Shown here: positions 1-8,764 of the stretch, one piece after another
How positions within the stretch are numbered: the stretch's first letter is position 1
How the letters are laid out: every line of letters starts with the position of its first letter
DNA from: Lewinellaceae bacterium
GTDB taxonomy: Bacteria; Bacteroidota; Bacteroidia; Chitinophagales; Saprospiraceae
Assembly: GCA_020636375.1 (NCBI GenBank)
Contig: JACJXZ010000007.1
Span: 248,001-312,000 of the forward strand
Reading direction: 5' to 3'
Length of the DNA stretch: 64,000 bases
Position numbers and translations under genes: made by a program
The notes under the pieces: generated by a model
Databases searched by the model: none
Seen by the model: only the letters and a program-made list of their open reading frames with translations
What the model was told of the DNA's origin: nothing

Positions 1-23
1 TTCCAAAAAAATGGGCTGGTTTT

Positions 24-121
24 AAGGAACACTTAAAAACAAGTCCGATGGCAGGGAATCGAAGGAAGGCCACGATTCGCTGGCCTATAATGCCGAACTT
101 GTTTTTTAACTACTAATAAGG
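24..121. repeat. Palindromic MITE-like element, family A copy 1 (diverged)
   Basis: The ends resemble the two better copies of this family at 7918-8058 and 20498-20641: the left end is TTAAAAACAAG and the right end CTTGTTTTTTAACTACTAA, complementary over about 10 bp. The element is bracketed by TAAGG on both sides, like a 5-bp target duplication. Inside are short paired arms (GAATCG/CGATTC). It stops 3 bp before the alaS start, so the alaS leader lies inside it. It is shorter (about 98 bp) and more diverged than the other copies. Confidence 0.5.
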
Positions 122-123
122 TT

Positions 124-2751
124 ATGACTTCAACAGAAATACGGCAGGCGTTCCTCGACTTTTTCGCCTCCAAGCAGCATAAGATCGTGCCCAGCGCGCC
201 GATCGTGAGCAAGGACGACCCCACTCTCATGTTCACCAACGCGGGCATGAACCAGTTCAAAGATTACTTCCTCGGCAACCAGGTGCCGGATAACCCCCGC
301 ATCGCCGACACCCAGAAGTGCATGCGCGTTTCCGGCAAACATAACGACCTGGAAGACGTAGGGCGCGACGGCACCCACCACACCATGTTCGAAATGCTGG
401 GCAACTGGTCCATCGGCGACTATTTTAAAAAAGAAGCCATCGCCTGGTCCTGGGAACTGCTCACCGGGGTATACGGCGTCGACAAAAGCTGCCTCTACGC
501 CACCGTCTTCGAAGGGGACGAAGAGGAGGGGCTGGAACCCGACGACGAAGCCCGCGCCCTCTGGAGGCAATACCTTCCCGACAGCCACATCATCAACGGC
601 AATAAGAAAGACAACTTCTGGGAGATGGGTGACACTGGCCCCTGCGGCCCCTGCTCCGAAATCCATATCGACCTGCGCGGCGAGGAGGACCGCAAGGAAG
701 TGCCGGGAGAAAACCTGGTCAACCAGGACCACCCGGAGGTGATCGAAATCTGGAACAACGTCTTCATCCAGTTCAACCGCAAAGCCGACGGCAAGCTGGA
801 GAGCCTGCCCGCAAAACACGTGGACACCGGCATGGGCTTCGAACGCCTCTGCATGGTGCTGCAGGGCAAAACCGCCACCTACGATACCGACGTATTCACC
901 CCCATCATCCACTTTATCGAACACAAGACCGGTAAAAAATACGGCGGCAGCTATAAACCGGATGCCGAATCCGACACCGCCATGCGGGTGGTGGCCGACC
1001 ACATCCGCGCCATCGCCCTCTGCATTGCCGATGGCCAGCTGCCCGGCAACAACGGCGCCGGCTACGTCGTGCGGCGCATCCTGCGGCGGGCCGTCCGCTA
1101 CTATTTCCAGTTCCTCGACATCAAAGAACCCTTCCTGCATACGATCATCCCCCTGCTGGCGGAATACTTCAGTGGCGTCTTTCCCGAATTAAAGGCTCAG
1201 CAGGCGCAGGTGGCCAGGGTGATCGAAGGGGAGGAAACCACCTTCCTCCATACCCTCGAAAAGGGCCTGCGGCGCTTCGACACGCTGGATGTCAGCTCCG
1301 GCCAGATCGACGGACAGGATGCTTTCGAACTCTACGACACCTTCGGCTTCCCCATCGACCTGACCCGCCTCCTTGCCGCCGAGCGCGGCCTGTCGGTCGA
1401 CGAAGAGGGCTTCCGGAAGGCCCTCCAGGAGCAAAAGGAACGCTCCCGGGCAGACGCGCACAAACTGGTGGGCGACTGGCGCGTGGTGCGCGAGGGCGAA
1501 GAGGTTGCTTTTGTCGGTTACGACAAACTGGCAGTAGACAATGCCCACGTGCTGAAATACCGCACCGTAGAAGCCAAAGGCAGAGAGCAGTTCCAGATCG
1601 TGCTCAACCAGACGCCTTTCTACGCCGAAAGCGGCGGCCAGGCCGGCGATTCGGGCCTGCTCTGGTTCGGCGCAGAAAAAATACCGGTGCTGGATACCCA
1701 GAAAGACAACGAACTGATCATCCACGTCGTCAAAAACCTGCCGGACGACATCGAAGGGCCGGTGCGCGCCGAAGTGAATACGGCCCGGCGCCAGGCCACG
1801 GCCAGCAACCACTCGGCCACCCACCTCATGCACGCGGCCTTGCACCGCATCCTCGGCCAGCATGCCCTGCAGAAAGGGCAGGACGTGGACGACAAGCGCC
1901 TGCGCTTCGACTTCTCTCATTTCCAGAAAGTTACCGATGAAGAAGTGCGGCAGATCGAAGAAATGGTCAATCAAAAAATCCGCGAAAACATACCGCTGGA
2001 GGAAGAGCGCAACGTGCCCATCGAGGCCGCTAAAGCTTCCGGCGCCATGATGCTCTTCGGCGAAAAGTACGGCGAGCAGGTGCGGGTGATCACTTTTGAC
2101 CCCGGCTTCTCCCGCGAGCTCTGCGGCGGCACCCACGTCGGCGCCACCGGCGAGATCGGCCTGTTCAAGATCGTCTCAGAGGGGGCGGTGGCTGCCGGCA
2201 TCCGCCGCATCGAGGCCATCACCGCCGGGCGGGCCGAAGCCTTCCTGCTGGAAGAACTCGACGAGCTGAACGAAATCCGCCAGCTCCTGAAAAACCCGAA
2301 AAACCCGGCTAAGAACGTGGCCGCCCTGCAGGAAGAGAACAAGCAACTGAAAAAAGAAGTAGAAAAGCTGCTGGCCGCCCAGGCCAGCGCCATGAAGGGC
2401 GAGCTGCTCCAAAAAGTAGAGCCCCTCAACGGCCTCAACTTTCTGGGCGCCAAACTGCCGCTGGACGACAGCAACGCCATCAAAACCCTGGCCTACCAGC
2501 TGGAAGAGCAGATCGACAACGCCGTCATCGTCTTCGGCGCCGAAATCGGCGGCAAAGCCCAACTGCTCATCCTCATCAGCCGCGAACTGACGGAAGGCAA
2601 GAGCCTGCACGCCGGCAACATGATCCGCGAGCTGGCCAAAGAGATCAAAGGCGGGGGCGGCGGGCAGCCCTTCTTCGCCACCGCCGGCGGCAAGGACGCC
2701 GGGGGGCTGGAGCGGGCAATTGCGAAGGCACGGGAGATGGTGAATGGTTAG
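124..2751 (+). CDS. alaS: Alanyl-tRNA synthetase
   Basis: This enzyme charges tRNA-Ala with alanine in the cytoplasm. The 875-aa length is normal for the family. The N-terminal class II catalytic core (about residues 1-240, with the typical FTNAGMNQFK and HHTMFEMLGNWS motifs) is followed by the tRNA-recognition region. The editing domain has zinc-site residues H563, H567, C667 and H671 (HSATH and CGGTH motifs). A coiled coil follows at about 730-765, then a glycine-rich C-Ala domain ending near GGKDAGG. The start is ATG at 124, just after a palindromic repeat. The downstream gene converges on it from the minus strand with a gap of about 42 bp. All key residues appear intact. Confidence 0.98.
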   Translation: MTSTEIRQAFLDFFASKQHKIVPSAPIVSKDDPTLMFTNAGMNQFKDYFLGNQVPDNPRIADTQKCMRVSGKHNDLEDVGRDGTHHTMFEMLGNWSIGDYFKKEAIAWSWELLTGVYGVDKSCLYATVFEGDEEEGLEPDDEARALWRQYLPDSHIINGNKKDNFWEMGDTGPCGPCSEIHIDLRGEEDRKEVPGENLVNQDHPEVIEIWNNVFIQFNRKADGKLESLPAKHVDTGMGFERLCMVLQGKTATYDTDVFTPIIHFIEHKTGKKYGGSYKPDAESDTAMRVVADHIRAIALCIADGQLPGNNGAGYVVRRILRRAVRYYFQFLDIKEPFLHTIIPLLAEYFSGVFPELKAQQAQVARVIEGEETTFLHTLEKGLRRFDTLDVSSGQIDGQDAFELYDTFGFPIDLTRLLAAERGLSVDEEGFRKALQEQKERSRADAHKLVGDWRVVREGEEVAFVGYDKLAVDNAHVLKYRTVEAKGREQFQIVLNQTPFYAESGGQAGDSGLLWFGAEKIPVLDTQKDNELIIHVVKNLPDDIEGPVRAEVNTARRQATASNHSATHLMHAALHRILGQHALQKGQDVDDKRLRFDFSHFQKVTDEEVRQIEEMVNQKIRENIPLEEERNVPIEAAKASGAMMLFGEKYGEQVRVITFDPGFSRELCGGTHVGATGEIGLFKIVSEGAVAAGIRRIEAITAGRAEAFLLEELDELNEIRQLLKNPKNPAKNVAALQEENKQLKKEVEKLLAAQASAMKGELLQKVEPLNGLNFLGAKLPLDDSNAIKTLAYQLEEQIDNAVIVFGAEIGGKAQLLILISRELTEGKSLHAGNMIRELAKEIKGGGGGQPFFATAGGKDAGGLERAIAKAREMVNG

Positions 2752-2793
2752 GTTATATTGTTATAATGCTTTGCTGCCGTCCGCTGCTTAGGG

Positions 2794-4359
2794 CTACCGC
2801 TTCACAAACCCCTCCACCCCCACCACCTGCCCCTCCCGCAAACACTGCAAATAATACACCCCGCCCGGCAGTTCCCCTACCTCCACCAGCAGAGTTACCT
2901 CCGGCAGGCGGGTGGAAAACCGCCGCCACTCCCGCCCCTGCGCGTCCAGGATGCGGAAGTGGTGCTCCCCGCCGGCGGGGGCGGTGAAATACACCTGCAG
3001 CGCTTCGGCCACCGGGTTGGGGTAGAGCAGCAGCGTACAGTCATCTGACGGCTTGGAGTCGTCTGATGGCTTGGGCTCTTCTGCCCCGCTGATCAACTCA
3101 CAGCCCGGCACCAGGCAGCCGTATTCGTCCACCTTCAGCAGCCAGCCCTGCTGGCGGGGGGCGTTGACGGTGTCGCGCACTTCGCCGGCCATGATGAAGC
3201 CGCCGTCGGGGGCCTGGGCTAAATCGTTGATGTAGTGGCGAGGGCCCTCGCCGGCGATGTGCTGGTAGTAGCGTTTCCAAAGCAAAACGCCATCGGGAGA
3301 TATTTTGGCTAGCACCCCACTGAAAAACCAATTTTGCGGCGTACGGGCGATCAGGTTGCCAGCAACGGCGTAACCGCTGCCATCCTGGATTTCTATACCC
3401 GACGTAAGTTGGTTGTTATAGGATATAGCTGGCAGCGAATCTCTTACCAGCACCCCCCATTCTTCCTGCCGGTTGGAGTCCAGCTTGAAAGCGTAGTTGT
3501 GCCAGCGTAGCTGGCTGAAACCAGGGCCTGCCGGAACCTCTATTCCCTGGCCAGTGAAAACCAGTAGCCCGCCATCGCTGGTGGCTATGGCCCGCCCTTC
3601 CTTGCCTCGTAGCTCATCAATGGGAGAGAAATACTCCCAGAGAATATCGCCTTCTTCGCTAATTTTGAAAAGATGGTTGCGGGCTTCGATGTTTTGATGA
3701 GCAAAATTGGTATTGTCCCGAATAGAAGCTATTAGATAACCGCCTGGGATGTGTATTAAGCTATGAGGAGAGTCGTCTCGGGAGATAATTCCATACTCTT
3801 TTTCCCATAACACCTCCCCTTCCATACTCAACCGCAATACCTGTATCTCATCATTATTAATACCCTCAGTAGAAACGATCAAATTCAACAGGCCATAGCC
3901 ATCCTCCAATACCTCCATGTCTTTTGTGAAGATAAATCCTTCATCCGGATAATAAGGGCTGGGGAATTGTGCTGTAAAAATACTATCGCCCTCTTCGTCA
4001 TAAACAATCAACAGTGCCTTCATCAAGCTGTCAACCGTATACCCCGCAACTGCAAAGCCCCCCCAGGGCAAAGCCTTCAGGTTGTTGCGCCAGGTTTGGT
4101 AGGATTTTGCCGTATCTCTTATCGTTTTCAGGTAATCAATTTCACCTTGCAGCGAAAACTTTACAAAAATATTGCCCGCCTCGTGAGGCGGCACAGAGTC
4201 GGCTATCACGCCCGTTGCATAGTAACAGCTATCGGTAGTTACTATGCTCGTCAAGACGGCCGCCGGAAAGCCGAAATCGAACCGGTAACTATAACTATCC
4301 TGTGCATCTAAAACTAAACCATTAAGGGTTAATAGGAATAAAACTATGCTTTTTCGCAT
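2794..4359 (-). CDS. Secreted T9SS-sorted protein, beta-propeller-like, function unknown
   Basis: This 521-aa exported protein has a signal peptide (MRKSIVLFLLTLNGLVLDAQ). The body has repeated stretches of the kind DGGLLVFTG, DGGFIMAGE and GGYLIA, with W/Y-rich strands at intervals of about 50-60 residues, typical of Bacteroidota propeller-like surface proteins that carry no catalytic motif. The end (residues about 445-521) is a type A T9SS sorting domain: LLLYPNPVAEAL, then LPGGVYYLQ and a final basic tail. It should be exported through Sec, then moved to the surface by the type IX system. It converges on alaS and follows another T9SS cargo gene on the same strand. I do not recognise a specific function. 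Confidence 0.85.
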   Translation of the reverse strand: MRKSIVLFLLTLNGLVLDAQDSYSYRFDFGFPAAVLTSIVTTDSCYYATGVIADSVPPHEAGNIFVKFSLQGEIDYLKTIRDTAKSYQTWRNNLKALPWGGFAVAGYTVDSLMKALLIVYDEEGDSIFTAQFPSPYYPDEGFIFTKDMEVLEDGYGLLNLIVSTEGINNDEIQVLRLSMEGEVLWEKEYGIISRDDSPHSLIHIPGGYLIASIRDNTNFAHQNIEARNHLFKISEEGDILWEYFSPIDELRGKEGRAIATSDGGLLVFTGQGIEVPAGPGFSQLRWHNYAFKLDSNRQEEWGVLVRDSLPAISYNNQLTSGIEIQDGSGYAVAGNLIARTPQNWFFSGVLAKISPDGVLLWKRYYQHIAGEGPRHYINDLAQAPDGGFIMAGEVRDTVNAPRQQGWLLKVDEYGCLVPGCELISGAEEPKPSDDSKPSDDCTLLLYPNPVAEALQVYFTAPAGGEHHFRILDAQGREWRRFSTRLPEVTLLVEVGELPGGVYYLQCLREGQVVGVEGFVKR

Positions 4360-4425
4360 TGCTAAAGGATTGAAACCAAGAGGAAAGAAGGAAGTGGAAT
4401 GGCTCCCACTTCCCCAGGTTTATGT

Positions 4426-6654
4426 CTAATGCTGAATGGCCAATTTACCTACCGGCCCCGGCTTATTATCGATCCAGAGTTGATACCAGTACACGCCTTC
4501 GGCCAAGCCCGAAACATCCCATTCTTTAAGGCCCACCTGGGGTGAGAGGGGAATATCGGCCACCGAGCGCCCCATAGCATTGACCAAACGAACGGATGCT
4601 TTTTCTCCAGCCAGGATCGTGAACTCAAAGGTGACGGTGGCCTTGGCAGGGTTAGGAAAGGCTCGGATAGAGGCTTGATGCTGATGCCAGGTAGAGGCAC
4701 TCACCGCCGGCCTTTCCTCTACAGCAGCAGGCAGGCTGTGGTCCGGCTCCCATACTCCGCCGTAGGCATAGTTCAATAGGTTTCGAGCCTGTTGGGCGGC
4801 CAGGCCCTCCAACTGGGCGATATCGGACAGTGCTATTATCTCCAGGCTATCCAGTTTGAAAATATCGGCCTTGCCGAACAGCAATTGGAAGAGAGCAAGT
4901 TTGTTGTCATACTCCGCCTGCTGCTTTTCTGTCAGCAGGAAAGCTTCCGGAATAGACGTTAGTACATCCTCTGCCGTTTCGTCCTGGCCGGACTGAAGCA
5001 GAATATCGGTTTTTAGATAGTGAGAATGTAGGCTGCCTTTATGATCCAGCCACAACAGGGCGCTGTCCCGGTTGTAGGCAATGCTATCTAATAAGTAGTA
5101 GGCCAATACAAGATCCGCAGCGCGGTGCATGCCGGCGTAGGCAGCAGATAAACCCTCTTCTATAGCATCCCGATCCGTATTCAGCAGGCTGGCTTGCTGC
5201 ACTTGCGATAATTCCTCTCCGTCAAGGCTGGAGTTTTCTTCCAGGTAGAGCCAAAAACCCGCTTTGCGTACCGCCTCCGGGTTTGCTTCCAATAAATCCA
5301 CTTGCATGCCGTTGTCGAAAACAGCGGGTTTGTCTACAACCGCCTTCAAAACGTGCTGGGAAACGTAGGGGGAAATGCCGAGCAAGTCGTTAATGAGCCC
5401 GGCCGCCTGCCCGGCGCCAGCTTGGGCCACTTCTGCCAGCAGGCCGGGCGTGTCCCCGTCGTCGATTAATTCGTCATAATCCGCTTTGTAGAGCTGGTAT
5501 TGGGCCTTGGCGTCGAAAAAACGGTTTTTTGTCAGCCCAATATCTTCATCGGGTACCTCTCCCCCCACTTCTCCACTACTACATTCATTAAGCTCCGCTT
5601 CTTCTTTAGCAATGGTATTATCCGAATAAAACAGAGGTTCTTCCTCGGAAACTTCAGGGTAGAAGAAATATTGAATAAAACCGCCTTGGTTATTAAAATC
5701 TCCTTCTGGGTTGCCATTATTCTGGGAAAAGGTATTCCCTACTGCAAGGTTATCAACTGTTCGCTGATCCTCCGTAATCCCCTCTCCTTCCTGCACCCAG
5801 AAGTCGAACACATTACTGCCTAGGTTGAAGTTACACTCGTACACAATACCGCCACCTTCGAGCCGTCCCACATTATCCCCTACCGCCGCATTACCCACAT
5901 ATAAAACATCAAAATTATTGCCATAGATGGTATTAGCATCCGTGCCCGCTCCCGTGTCGATCACCTTCACCCCCACCGTTTCGTCCTGGCTGGCGGCCAG
6001 GCCCCGCAGGCGGTTGCCCAGTACGGTAAAGCCGGTGCTGTAGTTGATTTGTACGCCTTCCTGAGACACCAAAAAGGGCGGCAGGTTGCTCACGTGCCCG
6101 CCCACATCCAGGGTGCAGCGCGTGACGGTGAAGTGGTTGGCCGCTTCGGCCAGCACCCCTTTTTCCAGTTCCCGGAACGTGGCGTCCCTGACCATAAACC
6201 CTTCCGCGCCCTTGGCCGCGCCCGCCCGTACGCCGAAGCGCAGCTTCTCGAATACCGTACTGCCGCCCGCAACGGTGAAGTTGGCGTCCAAGCTGTGGAT
6301 GCCCGCGCCTTTGCCCAGGAACACGTCGCCCGGCCCAGTATCGTTGGAAAACATACAATCGATAAACTGCAGGCCGCGCACGCCGTTCAGCTTAACGTGC
6401 TCCCGGAAGGGGTGGCCGTAGTGGCCGGCGTCGATGGTGAACGTGCAGTTGACAAAGCGGCCGTAGTTTTGCCCCTCGTAGCGGCGGTATTCCACCGAGC
6501 GGGCGTTGTTGCGGAAGTAGGAGTCGAAGGCCAGCACCAGTATTCGGGATTTGGTGAAGGAATCAGAGAAAGCCCTGCCCTGGCGCCGGGCCGGGCAACG
6601 GCAGGTTAGGACGTGTAGAGGTGTCAAGATAGAGATAATATACGGGCGGGGCAA
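4426..6654 (-). CDS. T9SS-sorted parallel beta-helix protein, probably 5'-truncated
   Basis: The 742-aa frame has beta-helix (pectate-lyase-like) strands in its first 400 residues, seen as repeated F-x-N/D-C-x-F patterns such as FVNCTFTI, FIDCMFSND and FTVTRCTLDVG. An alpha-helical stretch with QQA/EEG-rich helices follows (about 430-640). The last 75 residues form a T9SS sorting domain (FPNPAKATVTFEF, then GLAEGVYWYQLW). The first ~45 residues look spurious: there is no signal peptide, the segment is Arg/Cys-rich, and convincing helix strands begin only near RNNARSVEYRRYEG. A cargo protein without an export signal cannot reach the type IX system, so I infer that the 5' end was deleted. The neighbouring gene remnant at 6692-6807 supports a rearrangement here. 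Confidence 0.7.
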   Translation of the reverse strand: MPRPYIISILTPLHVLTCRCPARRQGRAFSDSFTKSRILVLAFDSYFRNNARSVEYRRYEGQNYGRFVNCTFTIDAGHYGHPFREHVKLNGVRGLQFIDCMFSNDTGPGDVFLGKGAGIHSLDANFTVAGGSTVFEKLRFGVRAGAAKGAEGFMVRDATFRELEKGVLAEAANHFTVTRCTLDVGGHVSNLPPFLVSQEGVQINYSTGFTVLGNRLRGLAASQDETVGVKVIDTGAGTDANTIYGNNFDVLYVGNAAVGDNVGRLEGGGIVYECNFNLGSNVFDFWVQEGEGITEDQRTVDNLAVGNTFSQNNGNPEGDFNNQGGFIQYFFYPEVSEEEPLFYSDNTIAKEEAELNECSSGEVGGEVPDEDIGLTKNRFFDAKAQYQLYKADYDELIDDGDTPGLLAEVAQAGAGQAAGLINDLLGISPYVSQHVLKAVVDKPAVFDNGMQVDLLEANPEAVRKAGFWLYLEENSSLDGEELSQVQQASLLNTDRDAIEEGLSAAYAGMHRAADLVLAYYLLDSIAYNRDSALLWLDHKGSLHSHYLKTDILLQSGQDETAEDVLTSIPEAFLLTEKQQAEYDNKLALFQLLFGKADIFKLDSLEIIALSDIAQLEGLAAQQARNLLNYAYGGVWEPDHSLPAAVEERPAVSASTWHQHQASIRAFPNPAKATVTFEFTILAGEKASVRLVNAMGRSVADIPLSPQVGLKEWDVSGLAEGVYWYQLWIDNKPGPVGKLAIQH

Positions 6655-6691
6655 GTTTTTAACAGGCTTGCAATGTTGAAATCTCCCGCCC

Positions 6692-6807
6692 TTACTCCAA
6701 CCCCGCCGGCCGCCGTAAGCCCATTTTCCTCAAGCCCGGGCTGCCGCTCCACCCGGGCAGAGGAATTGTAATACCGCTGGACGTCTTCGTTCTACAGCTG
6801 CACCGCC
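6692..6807 (-). pseudogene. Decayed 3' fragment of a duplicate of the gene at 17463-17972
   Basis: Read on the minus strand, the segment matches the last ~38 codons of the membrane protein gene at 17463-17972 almost base for base. The shared peptide runs AVQL-NED-..-YYNSSARVE-..-GL. In this copy the Tyr codon after AVQL has become TAG, several residues have changed (W to R, F to P), and a 1-nt shift precedes a TAA stop at the position equivalent to the intact gene's stop. Nothing of the remaining ~130 codons is visible, so this is a relic. Confidence 0.8.
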
Positions 6808-6963
6808 CTGCAACAGGCTTTTCCGCAAGAGCGGAGTACAGAAAATTATGTTCTGGGAGCCTGTCGGCACTGTGGTTTAGATACTTTGTATGTTTTCCTG
6901 CCGTCCGGGCCAGCAGCAGAATAATGCCAGCGGAGTTGTCAAAAAGGCGTATATTGATGCCCT

Positions 6964-7833
6964 ATGCGAGAATTGAAGATTTCACAGTCCATCACACTCC
7001 GGGATAGCAAGTCGATAGAATCATATCTGTCTGAAATCAGCAAACTGGATATGGTCTCTATTGAAGAAGAGATAGAGCTGGCCGGCAAAATAAGGAATGG
7101 CGACCAACTGGCGCTGGAAAAACTGGTCAAGGCCAATCTCCGGTTTGTCGTTTCTGTCGCCAAACAGTATCAAAACGGCCATCTGCCGCTGATGGACCTC
7201 ATCAGCGAAGGCAACATCGGGCTGGTGAAGGCTGCCCAGCGATACGACGAGACCCGGGGCTTCAAGTTTATTTCCTACGCCGTCTGGTGGATCCGGCAGT
7301 CCATCATGCAGGCCATGTCCGAACAGGGAAGAATGATCCGCCTGCCTCTGAACAAGGTGGGCGCTTTGGCCAGGATCAACCGGTCGTTCGCGCAACTGGA
7401 ACAAAAATACGAGCGCGAACCCACCAATGAGGAACTGGCCGAGGGCATGGGGATGGCACTGGATACGGTAACGGAAACGTTGAAAGTCGCGCCGGGCCAT
7501 GTATCTATGGACGCTCCTTTTGAAGACGGAGAAAACTCGTCTTATCTCGACGTGCTGGAAAACCAGGATTCCGTTGAAACCGACCAGGATTTGGCCTACA
7601 CGGATTCGCTCCGGCTCGACATCGAAAAAATATTGTCTCTTCTATCCGGCAGGGAACAGGACATCATCCGGATGTATTTCGGCCTGGGCGAGGAAGAACC
7701 CATGACGCTCAACGAGATCGGCACCAGCCTGGACCTGACCCAGGAACGAATCCGGCAAATAAAGGACCGGGCCATCCGCCGGCTTCGGTCGTCCTCCCAT
7801 AAAGTACTGCTGAATGCTTATCTGGGGCGATAA
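6964..7833 (+). CDS. RNA polymerase sigma-70 family factor, RpoD/SigA-like
   Basis: This 289-aa sigma factor is of the short Bacteroidota RpoD type, without a long region 1.1 and starting MRELKISQSITLRDS. Region 1.2 (about 15-45) is followed by region 2 with the core-binding and -10 recognition motif (GNIGLVKAAQRYDETRGFKF, then ISYAVWWIRQSI). Region 3 follows at about 130-205 and region 4 with a helix-turn-helix at about 220-285 (TLNEIGTSLDLTQERIRQIK). Compared with the usual Bacteroidota housekeeping sequence as I remember it, several positions differ (YQNGHLPLMDLISEGN for the usual YQNQGLSLxDLINEGN). It may therefore be a paralogue rather than the single primary sigma factor. A terminator-like hairpin follows. 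Confidence 0.9.
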   Translation: MRELKISQSITLRDSKSIESYLSEISKLDMVSIEEEIELAGKIRNGDQLALEKLVKANLRFVVSVAKQYQNGHLPLMDLISEGNIGLVKAAQRYDETRGFKFISYAVWWIRQSIMQAMSEQGRMIRLPLNKVGALARINRSFAQLEQKYEREPTNEELAEGMGMALDTVTETLKVAPGHVSMDAPFEDGENSSYLDVLENQDSVETDQDLAYTDSLRLDIEKILSLLSGREQDIIRMYFGLGEEEPMTLNEIGTSLDLTQERIRQIKDRAIRRLRSSSHKVLLNAYLGR

Positions 7834-7876
7834 TCCTGCCTGCCTCGCCACAACAACCAGAACAAAAAGTGTCACG

Positions 7877-7915
7877 TTTGCAGAAAAATTTGCTTCTACC
7901 TGCAAAAGGGTTTTT
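7877..7915 (+). terminator. Terminator-like hairpin after the RpoD-like gene
   Basis: TTTGCAG (7877-7883) pairs with CTGCAAA (7900-7906) and is followed by AGGGTTTTTC. The stem is short with an 18-nt loop, so this is a modest candidate. Confidence 0.4.
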
Positions 7916-7917
7916 CT

Positions 7918-8058
7918 AAGTAATCCTTAAAAAACAACTTCACGATCCGCCGTTGTAGTGAAGTGAATCAGCCACGTAGGATTGTCGCGGGGTTAGGCTG
8001 ATAAACGAGCTACAACGACGGATCTCAAACAGTGAAGTTATTTTTTATCACTACTAAG
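7918..8058. repeat. Palindromic MITE-like element, family A copy 2
   Basis: This 141-bp element matches the element at 20498-20641 in opposite orientation over nearly its whole length. Termini are TAATCCTTAAAAAA and TTTTTTATCACTA, followed inward by AACTTCAC/GTGAAGTT. It is flanked on both sides by CTAAG, consistent with a 5-bp target duplication. An inner stem pairs 7944-7958 with 8010-8024 (14 of 15 positions, the other G-T). The loop holds a conserved segment around GGGGTTAGGCTGAT. No ORF is present. The remainder of the 7834-8206 gap holds a C/G-rich hairpin near 8106-8136. Confidence 0.8.
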
Positions 8059-8206
8059 GAAACTTCTTAGAGGCCACTACCAGAAGAACCAGCTGATAAC
8101 CCAAAGCCCGCCCCGCCGTTTGGCGGGGGGAGGCGCAGCCCCAACATGCTCTGAAACAAAGGTGGGTTATTTGCCGTATTATTAGGGCAAGTAACTCAAA
8201 ACCCAG

Positions 8207-8764
8207 ATGGACAAAAACTTCGGGTTAAGCCCCAATGATTTCGACAGGCTGGTAAGTGATCTGAAGAGAAATGAAGCCGATTTTTTTAAAACGGTCTTTT
8301 TGAAGCATTTCGAGGATTGCATGATCTTTCTGCAAAGACAGAATGGCGCTTCCTCAGATGATGCTTACGATGCCACAATGGATGCGTTGATCCAGTTTCG
8401 CCGGTTGCTTGTTGAAGGGAAGCTGAGGTATGGAAATCTGAGATACCTGTTTACTAAAATGGCCTCTCAGATCTACCTGAAGAACAAGAAAAAATTCCAA
8501 ATACAGGAAATAGGCGCCAGCGATATGGAAATGGCTGAGTTCAGCTCGGGCGACGATCAGGAAAATATTGCTTTGCTGAATGCCGCCTGGACAGAGCTGG
8601 GCGCAAACTGTCAGGAGTTGCTGAAGTTACATTACTACGGACAGATGAAACTGAACGAAATAGCAGCATACAGGGGAAAAACCCCTACCGCTATACGAAA
8701 ACAGAAAGAAAGGTGTATTGAAAGGATAAGAAGCCTTCTTCAAAAAGAAAAACTTACTCCATGA
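8207..8764 (+). CDS. ECF-type RNA polymerase sigma factor
   Basis: This 185-aa protein has the two-domain build of extracytoplasmic-function sigma factors. A helical region 2 at about 20-95 contains DDAYDATMDALIQFRRLL and YLFTKMASQIYLKNKKK. A region 4 helix-turn-helix at about 125-180 contains ELLKLHYYGQMKLNEIAAYRG and AIRKQKERCIERIR. It would direct RNA polymerase to a specific set of promoters, presumably including its own cluster. Its last 4 nt overlap the start of the next gene (ATGA), indicating translational coupling to a membrane protein in the usual anti-sigma position. The secreted protease and CHAT genes follow on the same strand. Confidence 0.88.
   Translation: MDKNFGLSPNDFDRLVSDLKRNEADFFKTVFLKHFEDCMIFLQRQNGASSDDAYDATMDALIQFRRLLVEGKLRYGNLRYLFTKMASQIYLKNKKKFQIQEIGASDMEMAEFSSGDDQENIALLNAAWTELGANCQELLKLHYYGQMKLNEIAAYRGKTPTAIRKQKERCIERIRSLLQKEKLTP

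Noticed and set aside
8100..8140. A C/G-rich hairpin as a terminator for the RpoD-like gene.
   Set aside because: It lacks a T-run and is separated from the gene by the inserted repeat element.
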